NCBI GenBank assembly: GCA_017414965.1
Contig: JAFQJL010000019.1
Coordinates: 62,001 to 126,000, forward strand
DNA from: Clostridia bacterium
Lineage (GTDB): Bacteria; Bacillota; Clostridia; Oscillospirales; Acutalibacteraceae
Direction: 5' to 3'
DNA: 64,000 nucleotides
Positions 26,005 through 37,978 of this stretch are shown one piece after another (the first letter of the stretch is position 1; each line of letters starts with the position of its first letter). A program made the position numbers and the translations under genes. The notes under the pieces were generated by a model. It was given only the letters and a program-made list of their open reading frames with translations, was not told where the DNA came from and did not search any database.

Positions 26005-27027
26005 ATGGCCGCCTCGAAAAACGGTATTGCGTTTGCCGGCAACATTTTAGTTGACGTTATCAAGACCATCGATGCCTACCCCGAAAAGGGGATGCTGTGC
26101 AACATTTCGGATATTGCCTATTCGGTTGGTGGCTGTGTGCCGAACACCGCCATCAATCTGGCAAAGATCGACCCGTCCATTCCGCTGTCGGCTGTCGGCC
26201 GCGTGGGCAAGGACGAATACGGTCAGTACGTCACCGGTGTGATGCAGCAGTACGGGATCGACACCGCCAACGTGACGGTGTCGGAGGCCGCGCCCACCTC
26301 GTTTACGGATGTGATGAACATTCGCTCGGGCGAACGGACCTTCTTCCATGCCCGCGGTGCGAACAAGGAGTTCGCGCCGACGCACGTGGATCTGTCTCGC
26401 TTGAATTGCGATATTCTGCACATCGGGTACATCCTGCTTCTGGATAGCTTTGATGCGCCGGATGCGGAATACGGCACGGCGATGGCGCGCTTCCTGCACG
26501 ATGTGCAGGCGCAGGGGATTAAGACGTCGGTGGACGCTGTCAGCGATAGCACCGCCGATTACTCCAAGACCATCCTGCCGGCGCTGAAATATTGCGATTA
26601 CGCGATCTTGAACGAGATCGAGAGCACCACCATTTGGGGGCTTTCGCCCCGCACGGCAGACGGCAAGCTGCATGTGGAAAACATCCGCGAAACGATGCGT
26701 CGTATGGCCGAAAGCGGTGTTCGCGAAAAGGTGATCATTCACGCCAAGGAAGCCGGCTTTGCCTACGACGTCGCCACCGGCGAATTCACGGTGTTGCCGT
26801 CGTTGGCGGTGCCGAAGGATCAGATCAAGGGCAGCACCGGCGCCGGCGACTCGTTCTGTGCCGCCAGCCTGTACGGTCTGTACCACGGCTTGTCCGATCG
26901 CGAGATCTTGGAGTTCGCCTCTACGGCGGCGGTCTGTAACCTGTTTGCAGATAACGGCATTGACGGTATGCGCACTGCCGATGAGATCAAGAAAATGTCT
27001 GCCGAGTACGATCGGCAGCAGATGTAA
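26005..27027 (+). CDS. PfkB family carbohydrate kinase
   Basis: 340-residue ribokinase-fold kinase. It shows the N-terminal GNILVDVIKTID, the substrate GG region AYSVGGCVPNTAINLAKI, and the C-terminal catalytic/anion-hole motif KGSTGAGDSFCAASLYGL. It starts 1 nt after the isomerase stop (ATG 26005), so translation is coupled, and ends 12 nt before the aldolase gene. In this context it probably makes the ketose bisphosphate that the aldolase splits, or the first sugar phosphate. PfkB sequence alone does not fix the sugar. Confidence 0.88.
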   Translation: MAASKNGIAFAGNILVDVIKTIDAYPEKGMLCNISDIAYSVGGCVPNTAINLAKIDPSIPLSAVGRVGKDEYGQYVTGVMQQYGIDTANVTVSEAAPTSFTDVMNIRSGERTFFHARGANKEFAPTHVDLSRLNCDILHIGYILLLDSFDAPDAEYGTAMARFLHDVQAQGIKTSVDAVSDSTADYSKTILPALKYCDYAILNEIESTTIWGLSPRTADGKLHVENIRETMRRMAESGVREKVIIHAKEAGFAYDVATGEFTVLPSLAVPKDQIKGSTGAGDSFCAASLYGLYHGLSDREILEFASTAAVCNLFADNGIDGMRTADEIKKMSAEYDRQQM

Positions 27028-27039
27028 GGAGGAAATCCG

Positions 27040-27972
27040 ATGTTAGTTACTATGAACGAAGTTCTGCACGACGCGAAAAAGGGCCATTATGCAGTTGGTC
27101 TGTTTAACGCCGTGTCGCTGGAACTGGCGCAGGGCATCATTGCCGCTGCGGAGGAGACCGGCTCGCCGGTCATCTTCGGTACGGCGGAAGTTCTGTTGCC
27201 GTATAACTCGCTGGAAGATCTGGCGATGATCCTCATCCCGATGGCCAAGCGCGCGAAGGTTCCGGTCGTGGTTCACCTTGACCACGGTCTGCACAAGGAA
27301 ACCTGCTTGAAGGCGCTGAAGCTCGGCTTCTCCTCGATTATGTACGACTGCTCCACCGATCCGTACGAGATCAACTGCGAGCGCGTTCGTGAGATGACCG
27401 AGATCGCGCACTCCTACGGCGCGTCCATTGAGGGCGAGATCGGTCACGTTGGCGGCGCCGAGGGCGCGGCTACCGCTGAGCAGGTGCAGGATGCTTCCAA
27501 GTTCTACACCACGCCGGAAGAGGCGAAGGATTTCGTGGATCGCACCGGCGTAGACGCGCTGGCGATCGCGGTCGGTACCGCGCACGGCGCTTACAAGCTG
27601 CCGCCGAAGCTCGACTTCGACCGCATCCGCAAGATTGCGGCGACCGTTCCGACGCCGCTGGTGTTGCACGGTGGCTCCGGCCTGACCGACGACGATTTCC
27701 GCAAGGCAATCGAAGCCGGCATCTCCAAGGTCAACATCTTTACCGATATCAACGTGGCCGCGGTCGAGGCGTTCTTTGCGAACTTCACCTCGATGGGCAA
27801 GGGCATCATTGACCTGCTCCCGACGGTGCGCGAAGCGGTTAAGATCTCCACGATCGAGAAAATGCGTCTGTTTGGCAGCTGCGGCACCACGCCGCCGACC
27901 GCGTCCTCGGTGGACGAGGCGACTGTCCGCCGCATTGTCGAAGAGATTGTGCGCGAGATGCAGGGTCGCTGA
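27040..27972 (+). CDS. class II ketose-bisphosphate aldolase (Fba/GatY/KbaY-like)
   Basis: 310 residues. Zinc-dependent aldolase that splits fructose- or tagatose-1,6-bisphosphate-type substrates to DHAP and an aldehyde. Zinc ligands lie in VVHLDHGLHKE and the EGEIGHVGG segment; LVLHGGSGL and KVNIFTDINVAA form the phosphate-binding region. It is the fourth gene of the operon. It overlaps luxS by one base (TGATG), which suggests coupling. Substrate choice between fructose and tagatose series cannot be told here. Confidence 0.9.
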   Translation: MLVTMNEVLHDAKKGHYAVGLFNAVSLELAQGIIAAAEETGSPVIFGTAEVLLPYNSLEDLAMILIPMAKRAKVPVVVHLDHGLHKETCLKALKLGFSSIMYDCSTDPYEINCERVREMTEIAHSYGASIEGEIGHVGGAEGAATAEQVQDASKFYTTPEEAKDFVDRTGVDALAIAVGTAHGAYKLPPKLDFDRIRKIAATVPTPLVLHGGSGLTDDDFRKAIEAGISKVNIFTDINVAAVEAFFANFTSMGKGIIDLLPTVREAVKISTIEKMRLFGSCGTTPPTASSVDEATVRRIVEEIVREMQGR

Positions 27973-28430
27973 TGAAACGGATCGCGAGCTTTGAGATCAA
28001 CCACGACGTGCTGGTGCCGGGGCTTTACACCTCGCGCGTAGACGGCGATGTCGTGACCTACGATCTGCGGTTTGTCCGCCCCAATACACCGCCGTTTTTG
28101 CCTACGGCGACGATGCACACCATCGAGCATCTGTTTGCGACGTACGTGCGCAACAGTCGACACGCCGATCGGGTGATCTACTTCGGACCGATGGGCTGCC
28201 GTACCGGATTTTACTTTCTGGTGCGTGAGTTGGATCCGGCGGATGTCGTCGCGCTGACAAAAGAAACGCTGGCGTTTATAGCGGATTACGAAGGGGAGAT
28301 CCCCGGTAACACCGCCGCCGAGTGCGGCAATTAGTTGGAGCACGATCTGCCCGCCGCCAAGGTCGCGGCCGCGCAAATGCGTGACGCGCTCGCCTCTTGG
28401 AAAACCGACGATCTGGTATATCCTCAATAA
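27972..28430 (+). pseudogene. luxS: luxS, S-ribosylhomocysteine lyase, interrupted by an in-frame TAG
   Basis: LuxS splits S-ribosylhomocysteine to homocysteine and DPD, the AI-2 precursor. The frame reads MKRIASFEINHDVLVPGLYT, then TMHTIEHLFATYVRN (metal HxxEH), GCRTGFYFLVRE and ECGN (metal Cys), and then hits TAG at 28332-28334. In the same frame it continues LEHDLPAAKVAAAQMRDAL to TAA at 28430, the normal LuxS C-terminus. The stop stands where LuxS usually has Tyr, so one base change explains it. As written, the product is 120 residues without the last ~31; a sequencing error or strain-specific mutation are alternatives. The length with read-through is 152 residues, normal for LuxS. Confidence 0.88.
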
Positions 28431-28435
28431 TCACA

Positions 28436-28468
28436 CAACCCCACCCATTCCGGTGGGGTTGCTTTTTA
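28436..28468 (+). terminator. terminator of the sugar-luxS operon
   Basis: A 10-bp stem (28436-28445 with 28452-28461), then CTTTTTAT. Confidence 0.88.
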
Positions 28469-28473
28469 TATTA

Positions 28474-28768
28474 TTTTATGGTATACCATAAGAGAACCGA
28501 ACCCCGCATCGCCGCAGAGAAGTCTTTTGGGCGCTTTTTCCGTTTCTTCATTGGATGGGCGTTAGCCCATCGGCAATCAGAAACGAAAAAATCCCACCAA
28601 AATCCATTCTCCGCGGTGCGAAGCAGTTTTTATAAATGAAAATTGGTGGTTGGACAACGACGATTTCGAGGGCATACTGACGTATGACGAGAAATCGGAG
28701 GCAGTACAAACCAAATTTTCTTTATAAAAACCGTTGCGAGTTCGGCTTTCTTATGGTATACTATAAAA
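28474..28768. mobile_element. MITE-like element with 29-bp terminal inverted repeats
   Basis: Termini 28474-28502 and 28740-28768 are inverted repeats that match at about 26 of 29 positions and contain the palindrome TATGGTATACCATA at the left. Inside are three more inverted structures: a GATGGGC/GCCCATC hairpin at 28554-28571; an arm pair at about 28626-28649 and 28709-28732 (TTTTTATAAA type); and a central fold at 28660-28697. No coding frame is convincing. The 295-bp size, TIRs and absence of a transposase fit a non-autonomous element. No clear target-site duplication was found. This explains the gene-free stretch 28431-28805. Confidence 0.6.
28734..28762 (+). promoter_or_regulatory. promoter of the M23 gene formed by the MITE end
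   Basis: TTGCGA (28734-28739), a 17-nt spacer and TATACT (28757-28762). The -10 lies within the right terminal inverted repeat of the element. Confidence 0.6.
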
Positions 28769-28805
28769 AGCTCGTGTCAATTTTTTCGAAAGGAGGCGGC
28801 GTTTT

Positions 28806-30527
28806 ATGCTGGTCAAACAACCCGAATATACCGGATATATGGCGTTTGTTATATCGATCGTTAACGCCGTGTATCCTTTCTGTTACTATATCGGCATTCA
28901 GTCTATCCGCTTTTGGCGAATCGTGCAGACGCGCTTTTGGCGGATCGCCGAGCCGATCGGTCGTTTCTTCCGCGCGCTGTGGAAGGTGTTGGTTCTCTCG
29001 CGTGTAGAAAATCTGCAAGCGGAGAAAAAGCGCCGCCATCGTCAGCTGGAGGTGGAAAAGGCGAAAAACCGTGCGCTGTGGGAAGAGGATCGCGCGCGCA
29101 GCATTCTGCGCTGGATCGCTTATCCGTTCCGCGCGATTTGGATCTATCGTCGCTTGGTGTGGACAGGCTTTAACTACGTGGCGCCGGTGGCGGCCATCTG
29201 CGTGATGGCGATCACCATCAACCAGTGGGCGCAGGCGACCTACGCGTTGTACGTGTCGTACGACGGGCAGGAGATCGGCTACGTGCAAGACGAAACCGTG
29301 TTTGAGGAAGGCTTGGCGCTGGCGCAAAGCCGCGTCGCATCCATTGACAATACGCTGTCGCTGTCTGCCGATACCGCCGATATGGCGATTGCCACCACTC
29401 AGACCAGCAAACTGCTGGACGATCACGACGTCTGCAACGCGATCCTGCGTGCCTACGGGGACGAGGTTGCGTATATGAGTGGTCTGTACGTCAACGAGAT
29501 GCTGGTTGGTGCGCTGAAAACCGAAGAAGAGGTGCAAAAGGTGCTGGACGGTATTTTGAAGAACGCCCGCGCCAAGAAAGCCACCAAGGAAACCGTCAGC
29601 TTTATGGAAACGGTGGAGATCATCCCCGGTCTGTATCCGTCGGTGTCGTTGATGACCGCCAAACGGATGCGTCAGCTGCTCACCGATAAAACGCAAACGC
29701 AGGAGCTGTACACGGTGCAGAAGGGCGATACGCTCACCTCCATTGCTCGTGAGCACAACATCACCCGCTTGCAGCTGATCAGCTACAACGAGGGATTGAC
29801 CGATCAAAGCCTGAAGGCCGGCAAGAAATTGGTGGTTAAACCGGCGTATGCGTACTTGCATATTCAGTCCGCCCGCACCGAAGTGGTGGTCAGCTATATT
29901 CCGTTTGACACGATTACTGTGAAGGATCACAACCGGTATCTGGGCGACAATTACGTCAAGGTAGCGGGACAAAAGGGCGAGATCGAAACCACCTACGAGG
30001 TCGTTTCGGTAGACGGCAAGGAATTGTCGCGCAAACTGATTTCGGAACAAAAAACCAAAGATCCGGTTACGCAGGTCAACGCCGAGGGTGCGATGAATAT
30101 CGGCTACGGCTCCGGCACGGTTGGCGACGGTGTATCGACCGGCAAATTCATTTGGCCGACGCCCGGCTGGTATATGGTCACCTCCGGTTTCGGATGGCGT
30201 CCGGGCGAATTCCACAAGGGTATTGATATTTATCAAAGCGGCATCTACGGCGCGAATATCGTGGCGGTAGACGGCGGCCGTGTGTCCGAGGTCATATACG
30301 GTTGGGGTGGCGGCTACGGCAACCATGTGATCGTTGATCACGGCAACGGCTACACCTCGCACTATACGCATTGCTCGGCGATCTTGGTATCGCCCGGCGA
30401 AAAGGTTTCGCAGGGACAAGTGATCGCCAAGGTGGGCTCCTCCGGTTCGACGACCGGTCCGGGCATCCACTTTGAGATCCGCCGCAACGGACAGTATATC
30501 AATCCGCTGCCGATGCTCAGACAATAA
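28806..30527 (+). CDS. membrane-anchored LysM/G5/M23 cell-wall endopeptidase
   Basis: 573 residues. Order: an N-terminal basic, hydrophobic-patched region; a membrane segment near residues 120-145 (FNYVAPVAAICVMAITI); a long extracellular region; LysM at about residues 300-345 (LYTVQKGDTLTSIAREHNIT); a G5-like domain; and a C-terminal M23 peptidase. The M23 zinc residues lie in FHKGIDIY and HYTH, followed by HFEIRRNG. It probably cuts peptide cross-links of peptidoglycan during growth or sporulation. AAAGGAGG precedes ATG 28806. It is monocistronic with its own terminator. Confidence 0.92.
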   Translation: MLVKQPEYTGYMAFVISIVNAVYPFCYYIGIQSIRFWRIVQTRFWRIAEPIGRFFRALWKVLVLSRVENLQAEKKRRHRQLEVEKAKNRALWEEDRARSILRWIAYPFRAIWIYRRLVWTGFNYVAPVAAICVMAITINQWAQATYALYVSYDGQEIGYVQDETVFEEGLALAQSRVASIDNTLSLSADTADMAIATTQTSKLLDDHDVCNAILRAYGDEVAYMSGLYVNEMLVGALKTEEEVQKVLDGILKNARAKKATKETVSFMETVEIIPGLYPSVSLMTAKRMRQLLTDKTQTQELYTVQKGDTLTSIAREHNITRLQLISYNEGLTDQSLKAGKKLVVKPAYAYLHIQSARTEVVVSYIPFDTITVKDHNRYLGDNYVKVAGQKGEIETTYEVVSVDGKELSRKLISEQKTKDPVTQVNAEGAMNIGYGSGTVGDGVSTGKFIWPTPGWYMVTSGFGWRPGEFHKGIDIYQSGIYGANIVAVDGGRVSEVIYGWGGGYGNHVIVDHGNGYTSHYTHCSAILVSPGEKVSQGQVIAKVGSSGSTTGPGIHFEIRRNGQYINPLPMLRQ

Positions 30528-30530
30528 TCC

Positions 30531-30568
30531 AAAACCGCATTTCATCGTTTGATGAAATGCGGTTTTTT
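30531..30568 (+). terminator. terminator of the M23 peptidase gene
   Basis: A 16-bp stem (30531-30546 with 30551-30566) around GTTT, followed by T's. The next promoter's -35 box starts 2 nt later. Confidence 0.9.
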
Positions 30569-30569
30569 C

Positions 30570-30598
30570 TTGACAATTTTTGTGGGGTATGCTATGAT
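30570..30598 (+). promoter_or_regulatory. sigma-A promoter of fhs
   Basis: TTGACA (30570-30575), a 17-nt spacer and TATGAT (30593-30598). Confidence 0.85.
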
Positions 30599-30611
30599 AA
30601 ACTCAACTGAA

Positions 30612-30732
30612 AAGCCCCCGATCGCTGACGGATTATTGTGGAGCACCACAGTGTGGTCGGATGGCTGTTTGATGCCGACCGTCTGGGCAGCACCACCGCG
30701 GGCTTTGCGGATGGCGCTGTCCTTTTTATTTT
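30612..30732 (+). promoter_or_regulatory. ZTP (pfl) riboswitch with intrinsic terminator, controlling fhs
   Basis: The leader carries the conserved pfl core CCGTCTGGGCA (30679-30689) downstream of a stem-loop region, directly ahead of formate-THF ligase, the classic pfl target. GGGCAGC (30685-30691), which is part of that core, can instead pair with GCTGTCC (30716-30722), followed by TTTTTATTTT, making a terminator. ZTP or ZMP binding would hold the core and prevent termination, raising fhs when 10-formyl-THF is short. The left edge is approximate. Confidence 0.85.
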
Positions 30733-30751
30733 CAGAAAGGTGGATGTTACA

Positions 30752-32431
30752 ATGAAAACCGATATTGAAATTGCACAGTCCTGCCAAATGAAACCCATTA
30801 TGGAGATCGCGGCTGCCGCCGGTATCCACGAGGATTATCTGGAGCCGTACGGTAAGTACAAGGCCAAGATCGATTATAATTTGCTGTATCAGTCACCGGC
30901 AGAGAACGGCAAACTGATTTTGGTGACGGCCATCAACCCCACGCCTGCCGGCGAGGGAAAGACCACCACCACCATCGGTCTGGCGGACGCGCTGACGCGT
31001 CTGGGAAAAAAGACGGTGATGGCGCTTCGCGAGCCGTCGCTCGGTCCGGTGTTCGGTATCAAAGGCGGTGCGGCCGGCGGCGGCTGGGCGCAGGTGGTAC
31101 CGATGGAGGATATCAACCTACACTTTACCGGCGACTTCCACGCCATCGGTGCGGCCAACAACCTGCTTGCCGCGATGATCGATAACCACATTTTCCAAGG
31201 CAACGAGCTGGGAATTGATCCGCGTAAGATCACGTGGAAGCGTTGTGTGGATATGAACGATCGCCAGCTTCGCTCGGTGATCGACGGTCTCGGCGGTCGC
31301 GTCAACGGCGTGCCGCGCGAGGACGGATACGATATCACGGTCGCTTCGGAGATTATGGCGGTGCTGTGTCTGGCGAGCAACATCGCTGACCTGAAACAGC
31401 GGCTGGCGCGTATTGTGATCGGCTATACCTATGGTAAGCCGGACGAGCAGAAGCCGGTAACCGCCGGCGATCTGCACGCCGAGGGCGCGATGGCGGCGCT
31501 TCTGAAGGACGCACTCAAGCCCAATCTGGTGCAGTCGCTGGAGCATACGCCGGCGATCGTGCACGGCGGTCCATTTGCGAATATCGCGCACGGCTGTAAC
31601 TCGGTTACCGCCACCAAGATGGCGCTGAAACTGGGTGACTACGCCGTCACCGAGGCCGGCTTTGGCGCGGATCTCGGCGCGGAGAAATTCTTGGATATCA
31701 AGTGCCGGATGGCAGGATTGAAGCCGGACGCGGTGGTGATCGTGGCGACGGTGCGCGCGCTCAAATACAACGGCGGCGTTGCCAAGGCCGATCTCAACAC
31801 GCCCAACGTGGCGGCGCTGGAAAAGGGTCTGCCCAATCTGATGAAGCACGTCCAAAACATCCAAGAGGTGTTCGGTCTGCCGTGCGTGGTGGCCATCAAC
31901 GAGTTCCCGACCGATACGGCGGAGGAAGTTCAGCTGATTGCCGATGCGTGCGCTAAGCGCGGCGTAAAATCGGTGCTGTCGCAGGTGTGGGCGAAAGGCG
32001 GCGAGGGCGGTTTGGCGCTCGCCGAGGAAGTGATCCGCCTGTGCGACCAGCCGAACAATTTCCGCCACGCGTATGAGCTGGACGGCGGTATCGAGGATAA
32101 ACTCAACGCCATTGTGCAGAAGGTATACGGCGGCAACCGCGTGGTATTGACCGCCGACGCCGCCAAACAAGTGGCACAGCTGGAAAAACTCGGCTACGGC
32201 AATCTGCCGGTCTGCGTGGCAAAAACGCAGTATAGCCTGACCGACGACCAGACCAAGCTCGGCGCACCGACCGACTTTGACGTGACGGTGCGTCAGGTGA
32301 AGCTGTCGGCCGGCGCCGGCTTTGTGGTGGCGCTGACCGGTGCGATCATGACTATGCCGGGACTTCCGAAGGTGCCGGCCGCCGTCAACATCGACGTCGA
32401 CGAATCCGGCAAGATCACCGGTTTGTTCTAA
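30752..32431 (+). CDS. fhs: formate-tetrahydrofolate ligase
   Basis: ATP-dependent enzyme that makes 10-formyl-THF from formate for purine synthesis and one-carbon flow. The 559-residue protein includes the nucleotide loop [54 protein letters not shown] and [14 protein letters not shown]. The start at 30752 (MKTDIEIAQ) follows AGAAAGGTGG; a longer frame from 30638 runs through the riboswitch and is rejected. It sits alone between its riboswitch and a terminator. Confidence 0.97.
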   Translation: MKTDIEIAQSCQMKPIMEIAAAAGIHEDYLEPYGKYKAKIDYNLLYQSPAENGKLILVTAINPTPAGEGKTTTTIGLADALTRLGKKTVMALREPSLGPVFGIKGGAAGGGWAQVVPMEDINLHFTGDFHAIGAANNLLAAMIDNHIFQGNELGIDPRKITWKRCVDMNDRQLRSVIDGLGGRVNGVPREDGYDITVASEIMAVLCLASNIADLKQRLARIVIGYTYGKPDEQKPVTAGDLHAEGAMAALLKDALKPNLVQSLEHTPAIVHGGPFANIAHGCNSVTATKMALKLGDYAVTEAGFGADLGAEKFLDIKCRMAGLKPDAVVIVATVRALKYNGGVAKADLNTPNVAALEKGLPNLMKHVQNIQEVFGLPCVVAINEFPTDTAEEVQLIADACAKRGVKSVLSQVWAKGGEGGLALAEEVIRLCDQPNNFRHAYELDGGIEDKLNAIVQKVYGGNRVVLTADAAKQVAQLEKLGYGNLPVCVAKTQYSLTDDQTKLGAPTDFDVTVRQVKLSAGAGFVVALTGAIMTMPGLPKVPAAVNIDVDESGKITGLF

Positions 32432-32437
32432 ATAGCA

Positions 32438-32476
32438 AAAAAAGATCCCGATGCCGTTGGCATCGGGATCTTTTTT
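32438..32476. terminator. bidirectional terminator between fhs and trmO
   Basis: An 18-bp stem (32438-32455 with 32459-32476) around GTT, with A and T runs. It ends both fhs (+) and the radC-uvrBA-trmO operon (-). Confidence 0.92.
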
Positions 32477-33150
32477 TTATTCCATTCCGATCACGGTTAA
32501 CTGTGTGCCGTTAACCGTGAATTTGACGTCCTTGCCGGCAAACGGCAAACCGTAGATCCGATCGGGATCGTCCTGATAGGACGGTCGTGGATCCTGCGCC
32601 AGCACACCGAGCAAGGCGGCTTGCTGTGTTGGCGAAAACGCCGCAAGAATTTCCGGATCACAGGTGACCTCCAGCGCGTAATCCCGCACCGGCTCGGCAA
32701 AACCGCCGGTGGCATCGGGATGGCTGTCGGTAAAGGGGAGATACGGCTTGATATCCAAAATGGGCGTGCCGTTCATCAGATCGGCGCCGGATACCACCAG
32801 CACCGCCCCCTCGTCGGTCTGTTCGATTCGCTCAAGCTTGACCGAGGACAAGCCGATCGCGTTGGGGCGAAAGGGCGAGCGCGTGGCGAACACACCCATA
32901 CGGGTGTTTCCGCCAAGTCGCGGCGGTCGCACGGTTGGCGACCACGTTTCGCGTACCGCTTCGGAAAACTGCCAGATTAGCCAGACGTGAGAGTAGCCTT
33001 CCAGGCCGCGAAGCGCGTCTGCGTTTCGGTATTCCGGCTCAAACACCACCGTGGCCTCCAGCGCTTCCACCAGTCCGCTTTGGCGCGGAACGCCGAATTT
33101 GGTGGGAAAATCGGTGCGGATATGCGCGATCGGGCGCATCACGAGTTCGC

Positions 33151-33154
<4 letters not shown>
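32477..33154 (-). CDS. trmO: TrmO (TsaA-type) tRNA t6A37 N6-methyltransferase
   Basis: 225 residues. SAM-dependent enzyme that methylates t6A37 in tRNA-Thr (GGU). N-terminal [19 protein letters not shown], then [33 protein letters not shown] and [18 protein letters not shown] are the full TsaA-domain set, followed by a C-terminal extension. The start ATG 33154 (MSELVMRP) overlaps the uvrA stop by 4 nt and uses GGAGGG inside uvrA. A longer frame from 33235 is inside uvrA and rejected. It is last in the repair operon. Confidence 0.9.
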
Positions 33155-35982
<2,828 letters not shown>

Positions 35983-35986
35983 AAAC

Positions 35987-37957
35987 TTACTCCTGTAATT
36001 GCTTGATACGGTCGCGCAGATACGCGGCGTGCTCGAACTCCAACAACCGCGCGGCGTTTTTCATTTCCTTGGTCAGTTCGGCGATAAGCTGTGCCTTTTC
36101 GCTCTTGCTCATACGACCAAAATCGGCTTTGGTCACCTTGCGGTTTCGCTTGCTGCCGCCCGACGAGATTTCAATCACGTCCCGCACGTCCTTGGTGATG
36201 GTGGTGGGGGTGATGCCGTGGGCCTCGTTGTACGCCTGTTGGATCGCGCGGCGGCGCTCGGTCTCGCGGATGGCCGCTTCCATCGACGGCGTGACGCTGT
36301 CAGCATACATAATAACCTCGCCGTGCGCGTTTCGCGCGGCACGACCGATGGTCTGGATCAGGGAGGTGGTACTGCGGAGGAATCCTTCCTTGTCGGCGTC
36401 GAGGATCGCGATGAGCGAAACCTCGGGGATGTCCAAACCTTCACGTAGCAGGTTGATGCCGACCAGCACGTCGAATTCTCCCAACCGCAGATCACGGATG
36501 ATCTCCATACGCTCCATGGTGGAGATGTCGTGATGCATATACCGCACACGCATACCGGCTTCGTTTAAGAAATCGGTGAGATCCTCGGCCATTTTTTTGG
36601 TCAGGGTGGTGACCAGCACGCGTTCGCCGCGCGTGGAGCGCAGGCGGATTTCCTCCATCAGATCGTCGATCTGACCGTCTACCGGCTTGACCTTGATCTC
36701 CGGATCGAGCAGACCGGTCGGTCGAATGACCTGCTCCACGATCTGCTGACTGCGTGTGCGCTCAAATTCGCCCGGCGTGGCGCTGACAAATACCGCTTGT
36801 CCGACGTGACTGTAAAACTCGTCAAAGGTCAGCGGACGGTTGTCGTAGGCGCTGGGCAGACGGAATCCAAAATCCACCAGACTTTGCTTGCGCCCGCGGT
36901 CGCCGTTGTGCATACCGCGAACCTGCGGCAGCGTCACGTGCGATTCGTCCACCATCAGCAGAAAATCGTCGGGGAAATAGTCCAGCAGGGTAAAGGGCGG
37001 CGTGCCCGGCGCACGACCGGACAGCACCGAGGAATAGTTTTCGATGCCCTTGCACATACCGATCTCGGTGAGCATCTCCATATCGTAACGGGTGCGCTGG
37101 TTGATGCGCTCGGCTTCCAGCAGTTTGCCCTCGGCGTTGAAATACGCGATGCGCTCCTCTAACTCCTTGCGGATGTTTTCCACCGCACCGGCCATTTTCT
37201 CCGGCGGAATGATGTAGTGGGAGGCCGGATACACCGCCACGTGTCCCACCACGTTTTTCACCTCGCCGGTGAGGGGATTGATCGCGCTGATGCGGTCGAT
37301 CTCATCTCCAAAAAACTCCACGCGGATGGCGCGGTCGTGGGAATAGGAGGGATAGATCTCCATCACGTCGCCGCGCACGCGGAATTTGTTGCGCGCAAAA
37401 TTGATGTCGTTACGCTCGTATTGCAGCTGCACGAGCTTTTCCATAACCTCCTCCGGCGACTTGGTCATTCCGGGGCGCAGAGAGAGGATCATATTGCGGT
37501 AGTCGATCGGGTCGCCGAGGTTGTAGATGCAGGATACGCTCGCCACAATGATGACGTCGCGGCGCTCGGACAGCGCCGAGGTGGCGGAGTGGCGGAGCTT
37601 ATCGATCTCGTCGTTGATAGACGAGTCCTTTTCAATGTAGGTATCGGTGGTGGGAACGTACGCCTCCGGCTGATAATAGTCGTAATAGGAAACAAAATAT
37701 TCCACCGCGTTATGGGGGAAGAATTCTTTGAACTCACTGCAAAGTTGTGCAGCAAGAGTTTTATTATGAGCGAGAACCAGCGTAGGCTTGTTCACATTCG
37801 CAATAATATTTGCCATGGTAAATGTTTTACCGGAGCCTGTTACACCCAGCAAAACCTGCTCTTTCAAGCCATTTTCAATGCCTTTGCTTAATTTTTCAAT
37901 CGCTTGCGGCTGATCTCCTGTAGGCTTGTAATTTGATACTAATTTAAACTTATCCAC
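35987..37957 (-). CDS. uvrB: UvrB, excinuclease ABC subunit B, with a foreign 5' end
   Basis: Helicase-like damage-verification subunit, 656 residues, complete. It has Walker [18 protein letters not shown], the beta-hairpin [15 protein letters not shown], helicase motifs ([30 protein letters not shown]) and the C-terminal UVR domain. The first ~80 codons (37957 to ~37724) are AT-rich (25 G/C of 60 at 37861-37920), while the rest is GC-rich (39 of 60 at 37561-37620). That 5' part came with the inserted cassette and replaced the native start, whose remnant lies at 38652-38924. The start is GTG 37957 with AAAGGAGTG upstream. Confidence 0.96.
   Translation of the reverse strand: MDKFKLVSNYKPTGDQPQAIEKLSKGIENGLKEQVLLGVTGSGKTFTMANIIANVNKPTLVLAHNKTLAAQLCSEFKEFFPHNAVEYFVSYYDYYQPEAYVPTTDTYIEKDSSINDEIDKLRHSATSALSERRDVIIVASVSCIYNLGDPIDYRNMILSLRPGMTKSPEEVMEKLVQLQYERNDINFARNKFRVRGDVMEIYPSYSHDRAIRVEFFGDEIDRISAINPLTGEVKNVVGHVAVYPASHYIIPPEKMAGAVENIRKELEERIAYFNAEGKLLEAERINQRTRYDMEMLTEIGMCKGIENYSSVLSGRAPGTPPFTLLDYFPDDFLLMVDESHVTLPQVRGMHNGDRGRKQSLVDFGFRLPSAYDNRPLTFDEFYSHVGQAVFVSATPGEFERTRSQQIVEQVIRPTGLLDPEIKVKPVDGQIDDLMEEIRLRSTRGERVLVTTLTKKMAEDLTDFLNEAGMRVRYMHHDISTMERMEIIRDLRLGEFDVLVGINLLREGLDIPEVSLIAILDADKEGFLRSTTSLIQTIGRAARNAHGEVIMYADSVTPSMEAAIRETERRRAIQQAYNEAHGITPTTITKDVRDVIEISSGGSKRNRKVTKADFGRMSKSEKAQLIAELTKEMKNAARLLEFEHAAYLRDRIKQLQE
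37686..37723 (-). repeat. 38-bp direct repeat, uvrB-internal copy (att-like)
   Basis: Matches 38653-38690 at 37 of 38 positions (C at 37706 against T at 38673). It codes for [12 protein letters not shown] of UvrB and marks the end of the inserted cassette inside the living uvrB frame. Confidence 0.9.
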
Positions 37958-37978
37958 GTTGTTCTCACTCCTTTCATT

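Noticed and set aside
28332-28334. TAG read as a sense codon (recoding or pyrrolysine)
   Set aside because: The RluA-type gene at 39777-40835 ends in TAG as a normal stop, and no pyl genes are seen; a point mutation is simpler. Kept open only as a check in the luxS finding.
28400-28640. 80-codon frame from 28397
   Set aside because: It overlaps the luxS end, the terminator and the MITE-like element, and has no ribosome site.
30638-30751. N-terminal extension of Fhs
   Set aside because: The extra 38 codons run through the ZTP riboswitch and terminator; ATG 30752 has the ribosome site and the family start.
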